From the IMG/VR virus record IMGVR_UViG_3300006734_000033, positions 1 through 27,487 of that record: a DNA stretch of 27,487 nt. The stretch is one strand, 5' to 3'. Under the pieces are notes generated by a model. It saw only the letters and a program-made list of their open reading frames with translations, had not been told where the DNA came from and did no database searches. Made by a program: the position numbers and the translations under genes. The stretch is from a virus. The stretch's first letter is position 1. The number at the start of each line of letters is the position of its first letter. Below are positions 1 to 7,745 of this stretch, in pieces.

Positions 1-230
1 GCATAGTTTAAATAAGCAAAATCAGTTGGAAGTTTAGCTTTACCATGTTCAATATCTAAAACAACCTCTTTAGTTCTATGAATTCTTAAACCAAGATCAT
101 AGTTAACTCTTGTAGCTACTTTAATAAGCTGACCCGGATCTGTAAAACCTTCAATGCTATACGTAGCAAAATCAATAACAACATCGTTGTAAAGTTGATC
201 AAAGGTTCTGTATTTATGTGAAATAGCCAT
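1..230 (-). CDS. Ring/adaptor-like virion protein, 3' end cut by window edge
   Basis: The reading frame opens at the ATG complementary to 228-230 and runs off the left edge after about 76 codons. The protein begins MAISHKYRTFDQL and continues with DPGQLIKVATRVNYDLGLRI and then a basic RTKEVVLDIE segment. I recognise this N-terminus as typical of a conserved structural protein of crAss-like phages, generally placed among the proteins that form the rings below the portal. That is recognition, not a search result. Its ATG overlaps the TAA of the preceding gene by one base (TAATG), so the two are translationally coupled and probably made in matched amounts. The initial Met-Ala is followed by a helix-rich stretch. 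Exact ring number, length and C-terminus cannot be judged from this window. Confidence 0.8.
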   Translation of the reverse strand, partial: MAISHKYRTFDQLYNDVVIDFATYSIEGFTDPGQLIKVATRVNYDLGLRIHRTKEVVLDIEHGKAKLPTDFAYLNY

Positions 231-895
231 TATCTATGAGGATTAATTTTATTATCAGAATCTTCTGAAGGTATTCTTACCGTGTTTAGCATAACATTTA
301 AAACTTGACTTTCTATTTCAGCAAGCAAAGATTCTGGAACATTTACATCTTGACTATAGTGTGGTACACATTTATCATCACACTGCCAATTAGATATATC
401 AGAATCAAACACAGCTTCAATTTTTATAGCGTCCCATTCTAAATCTGGAAGATATAAATAATGATCAATAAACCAGAAGTATTTGGTTTTGTTATATCTA
501 AAAGATGTTGTCTTGGACATGGCTAAATATGTAGATGGTTGAATAGGTTGTAATTCTTGAGAACCATCTATTGATGTAACACTTCTAATTAAAGGTCCCC
601 AATACCCTTCAATCATATCAGGTAGCCTTTCTTTTGTTCTTCTAAAAGTACAACCACTTGTAATTCCTGAACATTGAGCTTCTACTTTGTCAACTTCTAT
701 TAGTTCAACATAAGGCAATGTTTTCCATATTGAATTAAACTTCATGAGCTTATTCATACTATCTTGCCTTCTCATTAATACCTGTGCAAACTTTTGCACA
801 AGACTATAAACATATCTGTCAGTCACAAAAGCATCTTGACTTTCAGCTTTTACTTGACCTCTAATTCTTGATATTACATCTGCAATTGTTGCCAT
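230..895 (-). CDS. Ring/adaptor-like virion protein (221 aa)
   Basis: The product starts MATIADVISRIRGQVKAES and has a helical N-terminal half (to about residue 55), a beta-rich centre with ELIEVDKVEAQCSG and GYWGPLIRSVTSIDGSQ, and a helical C-terminus (ESLLAEIESQVLNVMLN). This helix-beta-helix layout is that of head-tail connector or ring proteins in short-tailed phages. I recognise the N-terminal and GYWGPLIRSVTSIDGS segments as conserved in crAss-like phage structural proteins. There is a pair of Cys around residues 75-82 and another around 172-176. It probably sits in a ring between portal and tail. The stop overlaps the ATG of the next ring-like gene by one base, and a 35-base A/T-rich gap separates it from the gene upstream. 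The family is fairly secure; the exact ring position is inference. Confidence 0.85.
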   Translation of the reverse strand: MATIADVISRIRGQVKAESQDAFVTDRYVYSLVQKFAQVLMRRQDSMNKLMKFNSIWKTLPYVELIEVDKVEAQCSGITSGCTFRRTKERLPDMIEGYWGPLIRSVTSIDGSQELQPIQPSTYLAMSKTTSFRYNKTKYFWFIDHYLYLPDLEWDAIKIEAVFDSDISNWQCDDKCVPHYSQDVNVPESLLAEIESQVLNVMLNTVRIPSEDSDNKINPHR

Positions 896-930
896 TTTCT
901 TTAATTTTATATTTTACCAAAAGCCACTTT

Positions 931-1455
931 TTAAGTAGTTTTGGAGGAGTATAGATGAGCTACTCTATATTTATTTTTCATAAAAATATACTTAGTCCAA
1001 TTTTCAGGATATTTTTTAGCAACAGTTCTTTTAAAATCTCTTATTGCTTCAAATCTCCACAGCTCTCTATTCTTAAATCTATATTTTGTTGACCAATTTG
1101 TATAAAATATTTTACCTAAATTTCCATCAGTCTCCCAATTTTTGTTTCGTAATACTTTACCATATTGCTTAGATAAAACATAATTAGTGTTAACAGACTT
1201 GCTAGGAGGACATGTTCCAATGAATAAGTATCCCAATGAATCCGGTAATTCAACACCGTCTCTATATTCAATTACACCTTCCCACATTTTTTTGTTAAAT
1301 ATTTTAATTATGTTTTTAAGTTTTTGGTTATCAATATTTTCGTATATAGGATGTTTATCTTTAAATTTTTTTATTGTTTTACTGTTTAGTAATCCCAATC
1401 TTTTTTGTCTATATCTTGGAGCATTTAAATCGGGAGTTTTAAAATTGTTTATCAT
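931..1455 (-). CDS. Conserved phage hypothetical, basic (174 aa)
   Basis: I do not know the function. The protein is very basic and rich in aromatic residues. It begins MINNFKTPDLNAPRYRQKR, has a central GYLFIGTCP segment around residues 75-83, and a second half with GKIFYTNWSTKYRFKNREL and ENWTKYIFMK. I recognise this pattern as a family recurring in phages of Bacteroidota, next to structural genes, and usually annotated as hypothetical. The charge and the regularly spaced basic/aromatic pairs fit a nucleic-acid-binding role, but no catalytic motif is visible. It lies between the metallophosphoesterase gene (46 bases upstream) and the ring-like gene (35 bases downstream), so it is expressed in the late tail operon. 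A plus-strand frame overlapping its middle is a shadow. Confidence 0.8.
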   Translation of the reverse strand: MINNFKTPDLNAPRYRQKRLGLLNSKTIKKFKDKHPIYENIDNQKLKNIIKIFNKKMWEGVIEYRDGVELPDSLGYLFIGTCPPSKSVNTNYVLSKQYGKVLRNKNWETDGNLGKIFYTNWSTKYRFKNRELWRFEAIRDFKRTVAKKYPENWTKYIFMKNKYRVAHLYSSKTT

Positions 1456-1501
1456 ACAATTAACATTTATAATTTACAAAAAATTAAGCATTTAAAAAAG
1501 C

Positions 1502-2677
1502 TTATAATGAATAAACAAGTTCACATATAGTGCCTTTTGTAAATGATTGAAGTTCTAAAATAGCAGATCTTCTATTTCCCACATACTTATTGTGGTAGTG
1601 GTAATAATCGGTTTTAGAAAGGCTTGGTAAAGTTTTATGAACAAAACCTATTTCTTCAGATTTTGATAAATACTCAACCTTTCTATTTTGATGATAATGC
1701 CCTGTAAATAAAGTTCTAAACTTTGTCTTACCCCAGATATCAGGAAACTCAGTAGCATACACCAAAGGTGTGCTTTTTGATTTAACATCACCATGTTCAA
1801 AAGCATTAAAGTTGTCACCCCACCTATAAGCTTTTCTTTCAGCATATTCTATATCCCAATCAATACGCAAACTATCTATTGATTTGGATAAGGCATGTGC
1901 TAAATGAAATGAAGATAATCTATCATGATTACCAGGTAAATAAACAACTTTTAGTTTATCGCAATAACTAGCTAAATTAACTATAGCCCAATGCATACAA
2001 TCAAAAGCTTGAATGTAAGCATCTGTGGCTTTCATAGAATTATCTAATAGAGTGCCTGATGTTGTTGTTCCATTAAAAGTATCCATGTTAATCAGATCTC
2101 CTCCTATTACAAAATACAAAACCTCTATGCGATGTGACATAGAGGCTCTTTGAATCAGATCTTCAACGGCTGCTTCAAAATCTAAATCAATTGTATTATT
2201 ACCTTCTTTACCAAAATGTATATCCTGTAATGACATTATTCCACAAACTCTGGGTAAAGATTTATCAGATTTTTTACCAAAGTCTGTTATATAATTCTTT
2301 TTTGGTTTCCAGTTATCTAACAGGTGTTTAAATACTATTTCATCATTGTCTTTAATCTTTGTAACAAGAGCTGAAATCCTCCAACCATTTTCAACTTGTT
2401 TATTCCAATATGAAGAAAGCTTCCATTCATTTGTGTCAATGTTTAGAATTTTTATTATTTCTTCAGGTGATTTGGGTTCATGATTGGTAAATGTATCAAT
2501 CTTTATTTCACCTTTTTCAAGATTGACATACTTAGAAGTTTGATTGTTAAGCTTTTGGTTAATCTTATCTTTAATTAAGTTGTATTCACTAACTGATATA
2601 CCTAATCTCTTTGCACAATACTGTGGATTTTTTTTCCACTTTAATGATTGTAAAACTTTGTTTTCTAATTTACTCAT
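1502..2677 (-). CDS. Calcineurin-like metallophosphoesterase with N-terminal HTH (391 aa)
   Basis: Metal-dependent phosphodiesterase or phosphatase of the calcineurin/Mre11/SbcD fold. The full motif set is visible: QDIHFG (Asp152, His154), GGDL (Asp194), LPGNHD (Asn250-His251-Asp252), EHGD (His295) and TGHYHQ (His327, His329). These are the usual ligands of a two-metal centre, so the enzyme looks intact. Residues about 16-40 (NPQYCAKRLGISVSEYNLIK) resemble a helix-turn-helix, suggesting DNA binding. In phages such enzymes have been proposed to act in DNA processing or end trimming; the substrate here is unknown. The gene follows a strong terminator and a short A/T-rich gap, so it probably starts its own transcript, reading into the 174-aa hypothetical and the ring-like genes. 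A small frame inside it is a shadow. Confidence 0.92.
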   Translation of the reverse strand: MSKLENKVLQSLKWKKNPQYCAKRLGISVSEYNLIKDKINQKLNNQTSKYVNLEKGEIKIDTFTNHEPKSPEEIIKILNIDTNEWKLSSYWNKQVENGWRISALVTKIKDNDEIVFKHLLDNWKPKKNYITDFGKKSDKSLPRVCGIMSLQDIHFGKEGNNTIDLDFEAAVEDLIQRASMSHRIEVLYFVIGGDLINMDTFNGTTTSGTLLDNSMKATDAYIQAFDCMHWAIVNLASYCDKLKVVYLPGNHDRLSSFHLAHALSKSIDSLRIDWDIEYAERKAYRWGDNFNAFEHGDVKSKSTPLVYATEFPDIWGKTKFRTLFTGHYHQNRKVEYLSKSEEIGFVHKTLPSLSKTDYYHYHNKYVGNRRSAILELQSFTKGTICELVYSL

Positions 2678-2715
2678 TTTAATATTGAATAATTTCTGTA
2701 AATATAATACATTTT

Positions 2716-2745
2716 AAAAAAAAGAGGCCCTGTTGCCAGGACCTC
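2716..2745 (-). terminator. Rho-independent terminator with GNRA-type loop
   Basis: On the minus strand GAGGTCCTG pairs with CAGGGCCTC (nine pairs, one of them G-U) around a GCAA tetraloop, followed directly by eight T. It ends the transcript of the 189-aa FN3 protein and the appendage genes before it. It separates them from the metallophosphoesterase gene. Confidence 0.92.
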
Positions 2746-2755
2746 CACTAACAGG

Positions 2756-2784
2756 AATGATAGAAAACCAACAAAACTATCATT
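2756..2784 (-). other. Second hairpin just after the FN3 gene
   Basis: AATGATAG (2756-2763) and CTATCATT (2777-2784) form an eight-base-pair, A/T-rich stem with a 13-base loop. It lies between the stop of the 189-aa gene and the strong terminator. It has no T tract of its own, so it is more likely a 3'-end stabilising or processing hairpin than an independent terminator. Confidence 0.55.
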
Positions 2785-2796
2785 TTACTGTGTATC

Positions 2797-3366
2797 TTAA
2801 GCAAGCGTTGTTATCAATATCTGAACACTTTCACATAGTTCAGAACCGTCATTAGATACAAGCTTTATCTTATATTGAGTAGATGGTGTAAGTCCTGTTA
2901 ATCCGTAGGTTAAGACCGTAGGTGCTACAGGAGTAGCATTAGAAAGAACCCAACCTGTAGGTGCTACTACTGTATCATAGTATACACTTATACCGGTTGT
3001 TAAAGTTGATTCACCATTCCAAAGAATATCTGCTGTTGTGTTGGTAATATTTGTTGCATATACATTATATGGTGCATGGTGTAAATTTTCAGCATTACAT
3101 GTACCAAAACCATTTACTATCATAAGAGCTAGCTTCTGAAGAATCATATCCAACCGTTCTCCATTTTGTATCTGAAAAATGTTTTCCGTTTGTTCATCTA
3201 CAACTTGAAACGATGTACCGCAATAACTAACACATTCAGCGCATTGAACATCCTCACATCTTTCACTTCCTATTGCACAATCTGTATAAGAACAAGGTGT
3301 GCTTAAAGCTGAATCTGCACAACCGCAAGGTTTATTTGGATTACATTTACTACAATTACAAGACAT
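2797..3366 (-). CDS. Cys-rich virion protein with C-terminal FN3 domain (189 aa)
   Basis: Two parts are visible. Residues 1 to about 50 are extremely Cys-rich (MSCNCSKCNPNKPCGCAD, then further Cys to about residue 49), arranged like a small knuckle or disulphide/metal-bound head. After a linker, NGERLDMILQKLALMI (about 68-83) resembles the NG(D/E)-KL segment near the start of the 1171-aa protein upstream. From about residue 102 a fibronectin type III-like domain follows, with the core Trp in ADILW and the closing GLTPSTQYKIKLVS. It is probably a minor tail or capsid appendage component. The gene starts 20 bases after the 1171-aa gene and is the last of its transcript, before two hairpins. FN3 domains in phage virions are thought to help weak binding to surface glycans; that role here is inference. 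Confidence 0.85.
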   Translation of the reverse strand: MSCNCSKCNPNKPCGCADSALSTPCSYTDCAIGSERCEDVQCAECVSYCGTSFQVVDEQTENIFQIQNGERLDMILQKLALMIVNGFGTCNAENLHHAPYNVYATNITNTTADILWNGESTLTTGISVYYDTVVAPTGWVLSNATPVAPTVLTYGLTGLTPSTQYKIKLVSNDGSELCESVQILITTLA

Positions 3367-3386
3367 AATCTTTTTATTTATTTAAA

Positions 3387-6300
3387 TTAAAAACCACAAT
3401 CTACACATCCTGTTATTAATGCTGGTGAAGCAACCGGTGCAGTGTAATCAACACTTGAGAAAAATTCTTCTTCTGAAATAATCTCACCACAAATTTGTCC
3501 AGCAACAGCATCTGTAAAACTCCAAAACTGACCAACCGTAGGTGTAGAAGCATCTAACCAATTTACTCTAATAATATTACCGGTACCACATTCAATCATT
3601 CTATACCCTTCTAAGGTAAGTGCTGAACTAGGATAAGTTCCTGTACAATCTTCAACAGCTAACCTAAGTTGTTCATTAAATTGATCATCTTGATTATTAC
3701 CAATAGATGTATATGTTGAAGCTTTTTCTATATTATTTAAATAAGCCACCCAACCGGATTGATATAAACCAACAATCAAGTTTCCTGCAACAGTTGTAAA
3801 ACCATTATAAGGATTTGAAGCAGACGGAACTAAACCTTGCATTAAGTATCCTGTAACATCAGTAACAGTTTTAACACCATACTTTGAAGGAGGAATCATT
3901 TCTCCAGTATAAGCAGCTAGTGACTGCAAAATCATAGCACCATCGGCACTTGTACTGTTGTTTACAGTAAACGGATACAATACAGCACTAAAACCATCAG
4001 GATATTGAGGAACATTAAATCCTAAACCTTGAGCCCACGCACTTGTTTGAGTACCAGTTAAAGCATCAAGGAAAGCATCATAATCATCTTCGTATGCAGA
4101 TGAAGGTTGACCTGTAAATCCAGATGCTAGTGTACTACCATGATAATCTGTAGCTGCAGTATTAACAAATGCAATAACAAATGCACCATCCTTGTATTGT
4201 ATTCCAGAACTTGTCCAAGAAGGAGGAAGGTTTTGCAAAGCAACCCATGCTGGATCCAAATCTAGTGTTGCACTAGAACCATTATCCACAATAGATTTTT
4301 GATAACCTAAATATTTATTATCAGAAACAGGGATAAAGTATACATCACCAGTATATCCAAATAAAGCATTCCAAGTTGATGCAACATTGCTTAAACCAAG
4401 TTTGATTTGAGCACCTTCAGCATCTGTGTAACTTCCTGTATCAATAAATGCATAAATAGGTTGATTTTGATAAGAAAGTCTAACATCACAAGGAATAATT
4501 TGAATTTGAATTGTTGCAGTTGCTTGTTCGCAAGCTCCAAGAACTGAAGGTACCAGTTGAACTTGGAAAGTATCCCCATAAGAATTTACGGTATTTGTAT
4601 AAGTAAACTCATTAGATGTTGTTGATGACTGCGATAAAGTACCTGATACAGGTGCTGTAGTAACAGTCATGTTTGGTGAACCTTCACCTAAAACATAAGG
4701 AATGCTAAATGTTACTGAATTACCTTCTTGACAGAATACTTGAATGGTATCTGTAGAAATAAACGCAGGACAAATACAGCATTCTAATACTGAGCTAGCT
4801 GCAGTTCCTGCACTAAATGTATCTTTCCAACCAGCGTAAACATAAACAGTGTTACCCGATCTGACATATTTACCTATATAATACCATTTGCTGTTAACAC
4901 CTCCGCCAAAAACAGTGTAGTTTGTTCCATCACAAGAAAGAACTTGAGTGGCAACTTCTACACCAGCAGGGCAGGCTCCGGCAATTGTGTCATTATTACA
5001 GAATGCAGGATCCGATAACACAGTCCAATAGTCTGTTGCAAAGTCATATCTGTATATTAAGTAATCACTAGTAGTTGCACCACAGTCAGTTTTTGCCCTA
5101 AAGTAAACAGAACCGGATGTTGTACCCGTAGCAATATTTCTTGTGCCAGGAGCAGCACTTACGTCAGCACTCCAGTTAATTCCATCAACACTATAGTTTG
5201 TTATAATAGCAGTACCTCCAACAGTATAATTAAGATCAACTGTTATAACTCCAGAAACACTAATTGTTAAGTTTGTTGCAGCAGGAGCATCGCAAGTAAG
5301 AAGTCCTTCAGTTCCAACAACAATCTCTTGTGTATCTGGATTATACCAATAAGGTCTTTTAATATCCCCGCTTGGGTTTTCGTAACCTAAGTAAATATCA
5401 TTACTTCCATTTACACTGGTGGTAGCTGTAGTAAAGTTATTTGAACAAGTAGTTCCAGGAACCACCACAGTTACAGGAGGGCAAGTTTTAACCGATGAAC
5501 CTTGAGAAACTGTAACTATAATATCATATGTTCTACCTGGAATAGCTCCACCAAAACTATAATTAACTGTGATAGGTGGGCTTGTAATTGTGGTAGATCC
5601 TAACGTACCTCCTGTAGTTGTATCAATCGCAACAATTGTATATGTAACACCTGTTCCTAAAACATTCTGAAAAGTTACATCAATGTTTGTTAAAAGAGGG
5701 GTTGCTACAATTGAAGTTGGACAAGGAATACTTAAAGGAATAATGGTAGTCTGTTTATCAGCACATTGACTTGTACCATCACTAACACAAAAAGGTACAC
5801 TTAAAACTAAGGATGATAGTGTATTTAAACTGGAAACATTTACAACGGTTCCTAAAGGATTATTTGATAATGCTGTTACATTTAAAGATTGAGTGATTGA
5901 AGATCCGTTTGAATCTGTAATAGTAATTACCGTAGAACCACCGCAGTCATTAAAACCAGCGGGGATATTTGAACTAGTAAAGTTAAGGTTTAATGATTCT
6001 ACTACACCATCACCATTTGAATCAATAGTAGTATAAGAAACACCAAATATCACTCCGTCACAACCCGTATCACAACAGTTATTCTGAATATCAGATATAG
6101 CTGCATACAAATCACAAATGGCAAGCCATTGATTAATGTTACTTTGTGCTAGATTAGTTGGATTAGTGACCCAACCAGAAACACCAGAATATGTACCGGG
6201 ACCGCTTAATCTTGGAGTAGTTCCAAAAAGGCACTGTGCTGAAATAGCTTGATTAATTGAAGAAACAGATCCTACTGCATTTCTAAAATCACAAAAATCA

Positions 6301-6902
6301 GACTCAAGTGCAAGCACTAATTCAGAAATAGGAACCAACAGTCCTGGAAATAGACAATTTGATAAAACATCTGAAGCACCTTCAATTGAAGCACCTTCTG
6401 TACAAGGAAGTACACAGCTTTCTAAAACTGAAATTCTTGATTCAAAATCTATAAGAGTTAATTTGATTGTGTTAATTTCAGAAAGAATATTACAAACTTT
6501 ATTTCCCAGTAAAGTAGCAAATTGATCTAAAGGTAGTTGTAATACAGGATTACCCGTTCCTGGATCATCATATTGCAAACAAGCAGGAAGATTTATATTG
6601 GGTAATATATTACCACTTCCTGGGTTTAGATCACATAAATAATCTATAATAGCCTGTAACACGGCTTCCAACTCTAAAGGAGTGGTTGGTAAACAGTTTA
6701 AATTTAAACCCGAAATGTCAGGATTGCATTGACAACTTGCGTCTATAATGGAACAAAGTTCTGTACCCAACTTGCTAACTACATCACTTACTGTATCCCC
6801 ATTACAAAGGTTTATACAAGGGATATCAGGTCCTTGCCAAATAACACAATTTGAGGACACTGGAGAACAAGGTGAGTTTTTACCGTTACTTACTGGTATC
6901 AT
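3387..6902 (-). CDS. Large multidomain tail fibre/appendage protein (1171 aa)
   Basis: By size the main appendage protein of the window. Domains in order: a Cys-rich N-terminal segment (residues 1-60) with PDIPCINLCNGDTVSDVVSK, a type of anchor I recognise from many Bacteroidota phage fibres; a helical stretch about 120-165 (KVCNILSEINTIKLTLIDFE) likely to be a short coiled coil; several beta-sandwich, Ig/FN3-like segments from about 280 to 800, including DSNGDGVVES, which looks like a calcium-binding loop; a domain about 805-1085 starting PIYAFIDTGS, which resembles a von Willebrand A-like fold (weak); and a C-terminal module with VGQFWSFTDAVAGQICGEI. It probably forms a host-binding fibre or tail appendage. 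It is preceded by a 91-base gap with promoter-like repeats and followed 20 bases later by the FN3 gene. Internal small frames on both strands are shadows. The structural role is likely; the receptor is unknown. Confidence 0.88.
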   Translation of the reverse strand: MIPVSNGKNSPCSPVSSNCVIWQGPDIPCINLCNGDTVSDVVSKLGTELCSIIDASCQCNPDISGLNLNCLPTTPLELEAVLQAIIDYLCDLNPGSGNILPNINLPACLQYDDPGTGNPVLQLPLDQFATLLGNKVCNILSEINTIKLTLIDFESRISVLESCVLPCTEGASIEGASDVLSNCLFPGLLVPISELVLALESDFCDFRNAVGSVSSINQAISAQCLFGTTPRLSGPGTYSGVSGWVTNPTNLAQSNINQWLAICDLYAAISDIQNNCCDTGCDGVIFGVSYTTIDSNGDGVVESLNLNFTSSNIPAGFNDCGGSTVITITDSNGSSITQSLNVTALSNNPLGTVVNVSSLNTLSSLVLSVPFCVSDGTSQCADKQTTIIPLSIPCPTSIVATPLLTNIDVTFQNVLGTGVTYTIVAIDTTTGGTLGSTTITSPPITVNYSFGGAIPGRTYDIIVTVSQGSSVKTCPPVTVVVPGTTCSNNFTTATTSVNGSNDIYLGYENPSGDIKRPYWYNPDTQEIVVGTEGLLTCDAPAATNLTISVSGVITVDLNYTVGGTAIITNYSVDGINWSADVSAAPGTRNIATGTTSGSVYFRAKTDCGATTSDYLIYRYDFATDYWTVLSDPAFCNNDTIAGACPAGVEVATQVLSCDGTNYTVFGGGVNSKWYYIGKYVRSGNTVYVYAGWKDTFSAGTAASSVLECCICPAFISTDTIQVFCQEGNSVTFSIPYVLGEGSPNMTVTTAPVSGTLSQSSTTSNEFTYTNTVNSYGDTFQVQLVPSVLGACEQATATIQIQIIPCDVRLSYQNQPIYAFIDTGSYTDAEGAQIKLGLSNVASTWNALFGYTGDVYFIPVSDNKYLGYQKSIVDNGSSATLDLDPAWVALQNLPPSWTSSGIQYKDGAFVIAFVNTAATDYHGSTLASGFTGQPSSAYEDDYDAFLDALTGTQTSAWAQGLGFNVPQYPDGFSAVLYPFTVNNSTSADGAMILQSLAAYTGEMIPPSKYGVKTVTDVTGYLMQGLVPSASNPYNGFTTVAGNLIVGLYQSGWVAYLNNIEKASTYTSIGNNQDDQFNEQLRLAVEDCTGTYPSSALTLEGYRMIECGTGNIIRVNWLDASTPTVGQFWSFTDAVAGQICGEIISEEEFFSSVDYTAPVASPALITGCVDCGF

Positions 6903-6993
6903 AGAGATTTATTTTATAACGTACAAACATTTAGTACATACTATAATATACAAATTTTTTACAATCCAACAAACTGTTAATTGTAAAAGGTTA
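6903..6993 (-). promoter_or_regulatory. Promoter/control region of the large fibre gene
   Basis: This 91-base gap is strongly A/T-rich and contains, on the minus strand, TTTGTATATTATAGTATGTA (complement of 6935-6954) followed by AAATGTTTG. The 25 bases at 6936-6960 nearly match 9926-9949 in front of the 487-aa gene, differing by small indels. GTATATTA also occurs in the gap at 8.33 kb. TTTG with a downstream TTTG-ending box fits the Bacteroidota promoter layout only loosely, so the start site is not fixed. Confidence 0.5.
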
Positions 6994-7242
6994 TTAATTC
7001 TCCTTTACAGGAGCATCGGTAATAGTACCGTCAGACAAGTTGATTTGAACTTCACCATATTTCTCATTCAGTTGTCTAAAATAAAAATCAAGCTCTCTTT
7101 TTGCTTTACGCCATTCAGCTAAAGTTTCATCTTTCACAGTTTCCAATTCTCCAACTTGAGCAACCAAAGCGTTAATTTTGTTAATTTGATTTTGTAAAGT
7201 ACTAAGCTCTTCAGCTTCAATGGTTTTTTTTACATCTGTCAT
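6994..7242 (-). CDS. Small coiled-coil protein (82 aa)
   Basis: Function not recognised. The protein is mostly one long helix with heptad-like hydrophobics (LSTLQNQINKINALVAQVGE, then AEWRKAKRELDFYFRQLNEK) and a short C-terminal tail with QINLSDGTITD. It is acidic, with no Cys, unlike its Cys-rich neighbours. Similar small coiled-coil genes sit beside fibre genes in phages of Bacteroidota and may act as assembly helpers or minor virion parts; that is inference. It begins 11 bases after the 97-aa gene with the leader TAAAAATAAAATGAC, A/T-rich with no Shine-Dalgarno site, and it ends before the control region of the large fibre gene. The plus-strand frame across its 5' part is a shadow. Confidence 0.78.
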   Translation of the reverse strand: MTDVKKTIEAEELSTLQNQINKINALVAQVGELETVKDETLAEWRKAKRELDFYFRQLNEKYGEVQINLSDGTITDAPVKEN

Positions 7243-7253
7243 TTTATTTTTAT

Positions 7254-7547
7254 TTAAATGGTTTTGTCTACAATATGAACATCCGTGCTACATGTAACTT
7301 GATAGTTAGCTTGATTACATGTACAAGAAGAATTATCAGAACAAGCACTGTGGCAATCTTCCCCACAATTTAAAATTGGTTCATAGTTTAAAAGCTCTTG
7401 CCAATCACAGATTTCTTTTTTGATTTTTACATCAATAAGATTAGTATAACAACAAGATGCAATACCAAATCTTTTTTCTCTAAAATCTCTATAAACTGCT
7501 TCGGCAAACTTAGACTCTATTTCAATTTTTTTAATTAGCTCGTTCAT
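7254..7547 (-). CDS. Small Cys-rich protein (97 aa)
   Basis: Function not recognised. The N-terminal half is helical and charged ([20 protein letters not shown]). The C-terminal half has about nine Cys in a short span ([20 protein letters not shown], then TCSTD), after a CC pair near residue 32. The Cys spacing could support disulphides in the virion or metal binding. It starts directly after the stop of the 61-aa gene with no gap and is 11 bases from the 82-aa gene, so it belongs to the appendage operon starting at 8.3 kb. The clustering of Cys-rich genes here suggests they meet in one particle structure, which is inference. Confidence 0.8.
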   Translation of the reverse strand: MNELIKKIEIESKFAEAVYRDFREKRFGIASCCYTNLIDVKIKKEICDWQELLNYEPILNCGEDCHSACSDNSSCTCNQANYQVTCSTDVHIVDKTI

Positions 7548-7733
7548 TTACTTCTTAGTGATATTTGTATATGCTGTGTTGATCTTATCTGTTAATGAAT
7601 CTGTTTTAGGATAAACATTAGATATCTTTGCTTGATACTGTGTTAAACAGGTTTTGTGTACTACAGAACCATCATTAGCAGTTGTTTTCTGACAACCGCA
7701 TGTAAATCCTTTGTTACATTGTTTACAAGTCAT
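7548..7733 (-). CDS. Small Cys-rich knuckle-like protein (61 aa)
   Basis: A 61-residue protein starting MTCKQCNKGFTCGCQKTTA, with CxxC followed by CxC and one more Cys in KTCLTQY around residue 29. The spacing resembles a zinc knuckle or a compact disulphide-linked head. I recognise closely similar small proteins (Cys head, then an H/C-KTC segment) beside structural genes of Bacteroidota phages, always without a defined function. The C-terminal half is a helical, lysine-containing tail. The gene lies 12 bases after the 184-aa gene and abuts the 97-aa gene. The Cys pattern and the tight packing make it a real gene despite its size. Confidence 0.82.
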   Translation of the reverse strand: MTCKQCNKGFTCGCQKTTANDGSVVHKTCLTQYQAKISNVYPKTDSLTDKINTAYTNITKK

Positions 7734-7745
7734 AATATATTGGTT

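Noticed and set aside
1187-1495. Plus-strand hydrophobic frame of 102 codons (membrane protein, holin?)
   Set aside because: It is antisense to the conserved 174-aa gene. Its hydrophobicity comes from the A-rich Lys/Asn codons read backwards as Phe/Leu/Ile.
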